From Methanomassiliicoccales archaeon LGM-RCC1 (GTDB lineage Archaea; Thermoplasmatota; Thermoplasmata; Methanomassiliicoccales; Methanomethylophilaceae), in the NCBI GenBank assembly GCA_030168575.1, contig CP115555.1, positions 248,001-312,000 on the forward strand: 64,000 nt of DNA. The letters are read 5' to 3'. The notes under the pieces were generated by a model, which saw only the letters and a program-made list of their open reading frames with translations, searched no databases and was not told the origin of the DNA. This document shows positions 51,163 to 57,188 of this stretch, piece after piece. The translations under genes were made by a program, and so were the position numbers. Numbering within the stretch: position 1 is the first letter of the stretch; every line of letters begins with the position of its first letter.

Positions 51163-51231
51163 ATGAGGTCTGTAACCGTTTACGACTTGCATGTGTTCGC
51201 TTCCAATGGGGAAGTGAACTTCCGGCCATAA
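51163..51231 (+). CDS. Possible 22-codon upstream open reading frame in the aIF5A leader
   Basis: ATG at 51163 to TAA at 51229-51231 encodes MRSVTVYDLHVFASNGEVNFRP. The ATG falls a few bases after the predicted transcript start, so it could be read as a leaderless ORF. Inside it the DNA can form small hairpins (CTTCC-AATG-GGAAG and GGAAGTGAACTTCC). No other evidence of translation. Confidence 0.3.
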   Translation: MRSVTVYDLHVFASNGEVNFRP

Positions 51232-51266
51232 AGCTGGATCGAATAATCCAAAGGATAGTGAAACCA

Positions 51267-51644
51267 ATGTGGGAGATGAAAGAGATCAGAGAGCTGAAAG
51301 AGGGAAGGTACGTCAATGTTGACGAGGAGCCTTGTAAGATCGTCAAGATCACTACCTCCAAGCCTGGAAAGCACGGATCCGCAAAGGCGAACATCGATGC
51401 AGTCAGCATCTTCACCGGAGCAAAGAAATCCATCGTTGGACCTGTCAGTACAAAAGTCCAGGTCCCCATGATCGACAAGAGGAAGGGACAGATCCTGTCC
51501 ATCACCGGCGAGGAAGCCCTCGTCATGGACCTCGAGACCTTCGAGAACCTCTCCATCGTCATCAACGACGACGCAGAGCAGAAGATCGAGGAGGGTGCTG
51601 AGGTTCTGTACCTCAACGCCATGGGCAGATACAAGTTCATGTGA
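51267..51644 (+). CDS. Translation factor aIF5A
   Basis: Promotes peptide bond formation at difficult sequences; in archaea it carries hypusine or deoxyhypusine. The 125-residue protein has EMKEIRELKEGRYVNVDEEPCKIV, the modification loop SKPGKHGSAKANIDAV with its target lysine, and an OB-fold C-terminal half. The ATG at 51267 (MWEMKEI) is chosen over an in-frame GTG at 51258. Its stop overlaps the GTG of agmatinase. Confidence 0.95.
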   Translation: MWEMKEIRELKEGRYVNVDEEPCKIVKITTSKPGKHGSAKANIDAVSIFTGAKKSIVGPVSTKVQVPMIDKRKGQILSITGEEALVMDLETFENLSIVINDDAEQKIEEGAEVLYLNAMGRYKFM

Positions 51645-52519
51645 GGACTGGTAAAATATCATACGGACTCGGGTATGCCGGAGCGGACTCTGAATATGAG
51701 GAGTCCGAGGTCGTCATATTCGGAGTCCAGTATGATCATACCGCCTGCTTCAAGGCAGGCGCTAGGGAGGGACCCACCGCCATCAGGCGGGCCTCCTATA
51801 ATTTTGAGGAGATCCATTTCGAGCACGGCATCCATCAGGAGCTGCCGGCCATCTGCGACTACGGTAACGTGGACGACTTCGTCGTCCCCGAGGACATGGT
51901 CCAGGAAGTGGATTTCGCCGTCGGCCCTGCCATAAGGGACGGCAAGTTCCCCATCACCATCGGCGGGGAGCATTCTGTGAATGTTCCTGTGGTCAGGAAC
52001 TTCGACAAGGACGACATCGCCGTCATCTCGATTGATGCCCACCTGGACTCCAGGGACGAGTATCTCGGGACACCGCTCAGCCATGCCTGCATCATGAGGC
52101 GCGCTGCAGAACACGTAGGCATCGAGAACACCTTCGTCCTCGGCTGCCGCGCCATCGGAGAGGAAGAGCTGGACAGGGACGATGTCATCCCGTTCATAAG
52201 CGCTTACGACATCTTCGACAACGGCATCGATTGGGCGATCAAGAAGGCTCTCGACAGCGTCAAGCACGAGCACGTCTACCTCACCATCGATATCGACGGA
52301 ATCGATCCTGCATACGCGCCCGGAACCGGCACTCCAGAACCTTTCGGACTCCATCCTTACGACGTCAAGAAGGTCATCAATGCGGTCGGCGACAGACTCG
52401 TTGGATTCGATGTCTGCGAGGTATGTCCTCCGGCAGACCCTTCGGGCATAACGGCCATACTGGGTGCAAGGCTTATCAACGAAGCGATCGCGGTCCACGC
52501 CAAGAATCTCAGGCAGTGA
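51641..52519 (+). CDS. speB: Agmatinase (ureohydrolase family)
   Basis: Hydrolyses agmatine to putrescine and urea. The 292-residue protein has the binuclear manganese motifs IGGEHSVNVP, ISIDAHLDSRDEY and LTIDIDGIDPAYAPGTGTPEP. The GTG start overlaps the aIF5A stop. Coupling with aIF5A makes sense because polyamine donates the hypusine side chain. Its 3' end overlapped the convergent phosphohexomutase gene before the TnpB element inserted. Confidence 0.92.
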   Translation: MRTGKISYGLGYAGADSEYEESEVVIFGVQYDHTACFKAGAREGPTAIRRASYNFEEIHFEHGIHQELPAICDYGNVDDFVVPEDMVQEVDFAVGPAIRDGKFPITIGGEHSVNVPVVRNFDKDDIAVISIDAHLDSRDEYLGTPLSHACIMRRAAEHVGIENTFVLGCRAIGEEELDRDDVIPFISAYDIFDNGIDWAIKKALDSVKHEHVYLTIDIDGIDPAYAPGTGTPEPFGLHPYDVKKVINAVGDRLVGFDVCEVCPPADPSGITAILGARLINEAIAVHAKNLRQ

Positions 52520-52546
52520 CCGCTTCCTTCTCTTCCTGCTCTTTCT

Positions 52547-52551
52547 TAGAG
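52547..52551. repeat. Left target-site duplication (TAGAG)
   Basis: Direct duplicate of 54323-54327 flanking the TnpB element; the preceding T also matches (TTAGAG) but could belong to the right repeat. Confidence 0.75.
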
Positions 52552-52569
52552 ACCTGACTTTGACACATC
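52552..52569 (+). repeat. Left terminal inverted repeat
   Basis: ACCTGACTTTGACACATC, 18 of 18 bases complementary to the right end. Partial copies occur inside the element: CCTGACTT at 52698-52705 and GACACATC at 52661-52668. Confidence 0.85.
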
Positions 52570-52599
52570 TGCCAATCATTATTCTAAAAAACGGGAACC

Positions 52600-52785
52600 G
52601 ACAGAATTTGACAGTTGTCGATATGGAGCAGGATCGAACCGTGGAGGACATCTCTGATTGGACACATCAGGCGATATGATACGGATCGACACCCATTCCT
52701 GACTTGAGTTATATCGGAAATCAAGAACCAACGGACCGCTCATCCATTCAATGTTCCTAACGGGCATCAGCTGTCAAATTCCGTC
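52600..52785. repeat. Inner inverted-repeat pair in the left arm of the element
   Basis: GACAGAATTTGACAGTTG (52600-52617) pairs with CAGCTGTCAAATTCCGTC (52768-52785) at 16 of 18 positions, enclosing 150 bases without a gene. Its TTTGACA core is shared with the outer terminal repeats. It could be a transposase or TnpB regulatory structure, or a small nested element; no direct duplication flanks it. The rest of the arm to 53020 holds only the tnpB promoter (TTATATTC, 52991-52998). Confidence 0.5.
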
Positions 52786-53020
52786 TCGGATTAAACGAGA
52801 ATAATCCGGGTCCTCGGACGTCTGGACCGAACGGATCATGTGTCGAATGAAGTTGTTTCAAAGGATGGAAAATGCTCTGAATGGTCATCGCGCAACACAA
52901 GCGGTGACGTTCCATTGAATGATACGGCGTTTATTATGATGAACATAAACATGCATTTTCTGGATAGGGACCGACGAACCGGACGCACAATTATATTCTA
53001 AAGATACGACTCATCCGACG

Positions 53021-54250
53021 ATGTGCTACAAAGTGCTCAAGATGAGGATCGAGCCCAATGCTACTCAAAGGGATATGATAGACTGCACCATCGGCTACAA
53101 CAGGTACGTCTTCAACTACCTCATCACTGCCAACAAACTGGCTTATGCCGAGGAGGAGAGGATCCTATCTGAGTTCGAGATGAACAACCTCTGCACCAAA
53201 TTAAGGAAGATGTGGCCGTGCTTCCGGAAGATGCACAGCATGACCCACAACGACGTATCGAGAAGGGTACATCAGGCCTGTTCCAAATGCAGGGAGAACG
53301 CGGTCAGGAAGAGGGACAGGGCCGTGGCGAAAGGGACCATACCTGCCGGATCCCCGATCAACATGTCATGGCCGAGGTACAGGAAGCAGGGTAGGTACGA
53401 TTCCTACGCCCATCTTTCCAAAAGGGACTTCGGATTGGAGTATGCTGTAAATGTAAACGGGAAGAGGGTCAGGAAGCTGAGGCTGGGGAAGGTCAAGGGG
53501 CTGATAAGGTGCTACAACCAGGACACGCCTCTGCCGGGGGAGCCGAAGACCTGCATCATATCAAGGAAGGACATGGGCACCCATATGGAATACTACGCGT
53601 GCATCTCTTACGAATTCCCAGCCGAAGAGCCCAAGGAGCACTCGGAGCCCAAGGCCGTCGGAGTGGATATGGGCATAAGGCACATAGCGGCAACATCGTA
53701 CTGTAAGACCTACGACCACAGCAACGACATGCGGAACGATCTGAAGAAACTGAAGAAGCTCAGTCAAAGGCTGTCCAAGGACTGCTGTGATCCTGTCAAG
53801 GAGAGGAAGGCACGCAGCAGGCTCAGGCATCACCATGAGAAAATGGCAAACAAAAGGAAGGAGAACATAGAGAGGATATCGAAGGAGATAGTGGACAACA
53901 ACGACATCATTGTGATGGAGAAATTGAACGTGAAGAAGCTGTGGAACAGGTCGTTATCGAAGAGCATGACCCGCGGTTTCGTCAACAGTTCCCTGGGATT
54001 GCTGAGAAACAGGATCCAAAGCAAGGCAGAATGCGCCGGCAAGAGGGTGATCGAAGTCGATCCCAGAGGGACTTCCCAGATGTGTTCCCGATGCGGAGCG
54101 GAAGTGAAGAAGAAGCTGGATGTCCGCATACATATGTGCCCCTGCTGCGGCCTCACCGTGGACAGGGATGTCAATGCGGCAATCAATATACTTCACAGGG
54201 GTGGACCGGCCACCCCGTTCCTGCAAAGGACGAATCGCCGACCGCCATGA
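53021..54250 (+). CDS. tnpB: TnpB RNA-guided nuclease family protein
   Basis: The 409-residue protein begins MCYKVLKMRIEPNATQRDMI, has a helical REC/WED-like region, and a complete RuvC set: D216 in AVGVDMGIRHIA, E300 in IIVMEKLNVKKL and D383 in TVDRDVNAAINIL. The zinc ribbon is intact (C355-C358 and C373/C376). Known TnpBs cut DNA guided by an RNA from the end of their own element. A TATA box 25 bases before the ATG predicts a leaderless message. No tnpA is present. The last 68 bases overlap the convergent phosphohexomutase-like gene. Confidence 0.93.
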   Translation: MCYKVLKMRIEPNATQRDMIDCTIGYNRYVFNYLITANKLAYAEEERILSEFEMNNLCTKLRKMWPCFRKMHSMTHNDVSRRVHQACSKCRENAVRKRDRAVAKGTIPAGSPINMSWPRYRKQGRYDSYAHLSKRDFGLEYAVNVNGKRVRKLRLGKVKGLIRCYNQDTPLPGEPKTCIISRKDMGTHMEYYACISYEFPAEEPKEHSEPKAVGVDMGIRHIAATSYCKTYDHSNDMRNDLKKLKKLSQRLSKDCCDPVKERKARSRLRHHHEKMANKRKENIERISKEIVDNNDIIVMEKLNVKKLWNRSLSKSMTRGFVNSSLGLLRNRIQSKAECAGKRVIEVDPRGTSQMCSRCGAEVKKKLDVRIHMCPCCGLTVDRDVNAAINILHRGGPATPFLQRTNRRPP

Positions 54251-55625
54251 TAGGCGGAGAGGCACGTACAGAGACCTTCACCGATCGGTCAGCCGGATCG
54301 CTGCGATGTGTCAAAGTCAGGTTAGAGAGATTCTCGATGGTCTCGCGGATCCATGTGTCCGATGTCTCGTAACTGTCCGACTGGGCGTACAGCTTGATCA
54401 CACCCTTCACGTTGGAGTGCCTGACGAGGATCCATCCCTTGTCGTTGAAGACTTTGATGCCGTCCACGAGCTCCATTCTCTCTCCCTCGTGTTCGGCCTT
54501 GAACCTGTCCAGGATCCCGTTGATCTCCTCCTCGGGACACTCGAACGATCCTCTGGAGATGCAATAAGTGGGGAACGGTTCGACCAGCTTGGACATCGGC
54601 CCTTCCTTCACGACGATCTCCAGCATCTTTGCCATCGCCAGGATGGAATCGCATGTTTGGATCTCGCTAGGGATCACGGTGCAACCGAAGATGTCCCCTC
54701 CGAACACCGCCACGTTCTCCTTGACCTTCCTGACGACGGTCTGCTCGCCTATGGTGCAGAAGATGACTAGTCCGCCGTTTTCATTGACGACATCCTCCAT
54801 CAGCGTAGAGGAGTTGATGGGCATGACGACCTTTCCCTTGTTCTCGGCGAGCATGTTCTTCGCGAAAATGGCGAAGCTCTTGTCTCCCTGCACAGGCCTT
54901 CCGTCCTCCGAGACGAATAGACAATGGTCCGCATCCATCTCTATTGCGATACCTAGATTCAGATTCTGGCTCTTCACTATGTCCCCGAGCTTGATCATCC
55001 TCTCCCTGTCCATGACGGAGCTGTCTCCGCCGATGGTCAGACGGTCGACCGATAGCTTCATGAGGAGACCGGATATGATCTTCGCAACCGCCACATTACG
55101 GCAGTCTACACAGACCCTCAGATTGGCCTGGCGGATTGCTTCGGCATCCACCTTGGAGATGACGTGATCGATATAGCTCTCTGCGATGTCAGCGACCTTG
55201 TATATCCTGCCGACCTCCATAGCAGGGACCTGTTTGTTCTGGGCCATGATGGAATCCATCGTTATCTCATCGAAGATGGGATCCTCGATTCCTCCGGCCT
55301 TCAGGACCCTGAAACCGTTGATCTGCTGACCGGCGAAAGTAGCTGTGATGTTGACGCCCGCCTTGATATCGGGATTGTGGACCATATGGTACTGCATCAG
55401 GGGTGTAGGAACGATTCCCAGGTCCATGACGTCGCATCCGACGGACATTATACCCGCTACCAGTGCGGATTTCAGCATGATATTGGAAGGACGTCCGTCC
55501 ATGGCCACGGCCACTGGAGACCCATAGGTGAGACCGATGGTCTTACCGATCTTCAAAGCGATCTCGACATCCAACTCATCGTTGATTATGCCCCTTACGG
55601 TGTTACTTCCTGCAAGCAGTGTCAT
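54183..55625 (-). CDS. Phosphohexomutase-like protein with altered active site and element-encoded C-terminus
   Basis: The 480-residue protein has the four-domain alpha-D-phosphohexomutase order (GlmM/ManB type), but each catalytic loop deviates. The TASHNP phosphoserine loop is TATFAGQQING (T94-G104), the DGDxDR metal loop is EMDADH (229-234), the GExSGH sugar loop is GGDIFGC (309-315), and the phosphate loop is RHSNVKG (402-408). It may be inactive or have a new ligand. Residues 435-480 are encoded by the TnpB element; the original end was probably KKEQEEKEAVTA after S434, giving 446 residues. Confidence 0.7.
   Translation of the reverse strand: MTLLAGSNTVRGIINDELDVEIALKIGKTIGLTYGSPVAVAMDGRPSNIMLKSALVAGIMSVGCDVMDLGIVPTPLMQYHMVHNPDIKAGVNITATFAGQQINGFRVLKAGGIEDPIFDEITMDSIMAQNKQVPAMEVGRIYKVADIAESYIDHVISKVDAEAIRQANLRVCVDCRNVAVAKIISGLLMKLSVDRLTIGGDSSVMDRERMIKLGDIVKSQNLNLGIAIEMDADHCLFVSEDGRPVQGDKSFAIFAKNMLAENKGKVVMPINSSTLMEDVVNENGGLVIFCTIGEQTVVRKVKENVAVFGGDIFGCTVIPSEIQTCDSILAMAKMLEIVVKEGPMSKLVEPFPTYCISRGSFECPEEEINGILDRFKAEHEGERMELVDGIKVFNDKGWILVRHSNVKGVIKLYAQSDSYETSDTWIRETIENLSNLTLTHRSDPADRSVKVSVRASPPIMAVGDSSFAGTGWPVHPCEVY
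54305..54322 (-). repeat. Right terminal inverted repeat
   Basis: Exact reverse complement of the left terminal repeat. It lies 55 bases after the tnpB stop. Confidence 0.85.
54323..54327. repeat. Right target-site duplication (TAGAG)
   Basis: Direct duplicate of 52547-52551 on the other side of the TnpB element, inside the current reading frame of the phosphohexomutase-like gene. Confidence 0.75.
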
Positions 55626-55645
55626 AGCTTACCCGTCATTCCCAG

Positions 55646-55672
55646 CGCCCGCACCACAAATAATAGCGGGCG
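55646..55672 (-). promoter_or_regulatory. Stem-loop in the leader of the phosphohexomutase-like gene
   Basis: CGCCCGC and GCGGGCG pair around a 13-base loop, 21 bases before the start codon at 55625. Confidence 0.35.
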
Positions 55673-55686
55673 ACCCAATGGACGTC

Positions 55687-55712
55687 TTAGACCTATGGTC
55701 TAATAAATAACT
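55687..55712 (-). promoter_or_regulatory. TATA region overlapping a dyad operator
   Basis: TTAGACC-TAT-GGTCTAA (55687-55703) is a perfect 7-base dyad. On the minus strand the adjoining TTATTTATTA forms a TATA box, so a bound regulator would block the promoter of the phosphohexomutase-like gene. Confidence 0.45.
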
Positions 55713-55815
55713 TCGGTCACCAGGCACGGATAATGACTGATGTTGTACAGACTCTGAACCCGAACCGGCCGGCAGGTACTGTGGATGGGTCTTCCCTGCC
55801 GCCGATCCGGAGTTT

Positions 55816-56316
55816 TCAGAGATTGCTGGACCTCTCCTTGATCCAAGCCTGGATGTCCTTTATCCTGGTGCTTCCGATGCCGAAGTACTCGGCGAACTTC
55901 TTGGTGGTGGTCAGCTCCCAGGTGTTCCCGGCCCTCTTCCTGGCGACGAAATCCATCTCCACCAGGGTGTGCACGTCCTCGTACACGCGGGGTCCGCGGA
56001 GCTTCAGCAGCTCGGCCTGAAGGACAGGCTGGTAGTACGCGATGGTCGTGAGGGTGCGCAGTACTCCTCCGGACAGCTCCGCCTTGGCGAAGGTGCCGGT
56101 GACCTCGGTGTATTCAGGTCTGAGCATCATCCTGTACTCGGTGCCGATCTTGGCGATCTGGATGGCGGAGTCCCTGTCGTCGTACTCCCTGCGAAGGTCC
56201 ATCACGGCTGTCCTGACCTCCTCCACCGGGAGGTTGGTCTTGGCCGCTATGTCGGATATCTTCAGGTTCTCGGAGGCAGAGTACAGGGCCGCCTCCACCG
56301 CGGCCTTCACATTCAC
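55816..56316 (-). CDS. scpB: Segregation and condensation protein ScpB
   Basis: Winged-helix regulator of the SMC complex, 166 residues from a GTG start just after scpA: AALYSASENLKISDIAAKTNLPVEEVRTAVMDLRREY (first winged helix), then GGVLRTLTTIAYYQPVLQAELLKLRG (second winged helix, with the conserved ALxTxAY-type pattern) and RVYEDVHTLVEMDFV. Last gene of the smc-scpA-scpB operon. Confidence 0.9.
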   Translation of the reverse strand: MNVKAAVEAALYSASENLKISDIAAKTNLPVEEVRTAVMDLRREYDDRDSAIQIAKIGTEYRMMLRPEYTEVTGTFAKAELSGGVLRTLTTIAYYQPVLQAELLKLRGPRVYEDVHTLVEMDFVARKRAGNTWELTTTKKFAEYFGIGSTRIKDIQAWIKERSSNL

Positions 56317-56317
56317 T

Positions 56318-57187
56318 TCACATCACCGCTTCGATGCGTCCGGCGATGCTGTCCTCGATGGTTCCGGAAGCACCCTCGGTCATGATCTCGACGAAGATGT
56401 CGCCGTAGGGCAGCGAGTCCTGCCAGACGTTGAGGCGTCCGACCCTGACCAAGTGGAGGATCGAGACGAAGGTCTTCAGGTTCTCCTTCAGGTCGTTGGT
56501 GTACAGGTCCTCGATGCAGATCTGTCCGGTTCCGAGCTTCTGGATCCTCGCCCAGACCTGCTCGACGTCCCTGGCGTCGTCCTCCTCGTGGGCCTTGTTG
56601 TCGAACTTGGTCGGCTCCTTGGCCTTCAGCTGCGACCTTACGCGCTCCCTCTCCTGCTGGATCTCGATCTCGGCCCTGGCCTCCTCGAAAGCATCGATGA
56701 GCTCGTACATGGTGACAGGGCGCACAGGCTCCCTCTGGAAGGCCTCGGTCAGGATGACCTCGGGGACCACCATGGTCTCCTCATCCTCGTAGAAGAAGCT
56801 GTCATCGATGTCCATTCCGAACTCCTCGATCGGAGGCTCGGAGAGGGTCCTGGTCGAGTCCGACTGCATCCTCAGGATCTTCCATGCCATCAGCATCAGC
56901 TTTCCGGCCACAATCATGTCGAAGGCATTTCTGACGACCTTCGAGTTGTACATCTTGACGAACTCCGAGAGGTTGATCTCCCAGGGGTCGATGCCGTTCT
57001 CCAGCACCAGGCTGAACACGGAACGGATCGCCTCGTCGACGGGGTCGGGGAGCCTCTCCCCGTTCTCCGCCTTCGAGAGGATGTCCATGTATCCGCCTAT
57101 CCTCTGGTAGGTCTCGGTGTTCTCGCTCATTGCCTTGTGGAACAGCAGGTGCTGCTCCAAATCCTCTATCCTTACGTTCCCATCCAT
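56318..57187 (-). CDS. scpA: Kleisin subunit ScpA
   Basis: Bridges the SMC heads. The 289-residue protein has a kleisin-type N-terminal part (FSLVLENGIDPWEINLSEFVKMY), an acidic linker with DDSFFYEDEET, a helical charged middle (IEIQQERERVRSQLKAKE) and a C-terminal winged helix (ENLKTFVSILHLVRVGRLNVWQDSLPYGDIFV). Starts 1 base after the smc stop. Confidence 0.9.
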   Translation of the reverse strand: MDGNVRIEDLEQHLLFHKAMSENTETYQRIGGYMDILSKAENGERLPDPVDEAIRSVFSLVLENGIDPWEINLSEFVKMYNSKVVRNAFDMIVAGKLMLMAWKILRMQSDSTRTLSEPPIEEFGMDIDDSFFYEDEETMVVPEVILTEAFQREPVRPVTMYELIDAFEEARAEIEIQQERERVRSQLKAKEPTKFDNKAHEEDDARDVEQVWARIQKLGTGQICIEDLYTNDLKENLKTFVSILHLVRVGRLNVWQDSLPYGDIFVEIMTEGASGTIEDSIAGRIEAVM

Positions 57188-57188
57188 T

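Larger units (their letters stand above)
52552..54322 (+). mobile_element. TnpB element with 18-base terminal inverted repeats and 5-base target duplication
   Basis: The 1771-base element starts with ACCTGACTTTGACACATC (52552-52569) and ends with its exact reverse complement (54305-54322). TAGAG lies immediately outside both ends (52547-52551 and 54323-54327). The only gene is tnpB. Deleting the element and one TAGAG restores an uninterrupted 3' end of the phosphohexomutase-like gene. No transposase of any type is inside, so it would need a transposase acting in trans. These ends are unlike IS200/IS605 or IS607. Confidence 0.85.
54200..54340 (+). ncRNA. Candidate TnpB guide (omega) RNA region
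   Basis: By analogy with known TnpB systems the guide RNA would span the end of tnpB and the element's right end. The region has small hairpins, CCGCC-ATGATA-GGCGG spanning the stop (around 54242-54257) and CGATC...GGATCG (around 54282-54300). If the RNA runs across the boundary, the guide would start at 54323 with TAGAGAGATTCTCG. Extent is inference; nothing here proves transcription. Confidence 0.35.

Noticed and set aside
54183-54320. The 46-residue C-terminus of the phosphohexomutase-like protein as a real domain
   Set aside because: It is encoded by the TnpB element's end, antisense to tnpB, and disappears when the element is removed in silico.
52552-54322. An ordinary IS200/IS605 or IS607 element
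   Set aside because: No tnpA or serine recombinase is present. The ends are perfect inverted repeats with a target duplication, which those families do not produce, and the reconstruction of the disrupted gene fixes the boundaries.
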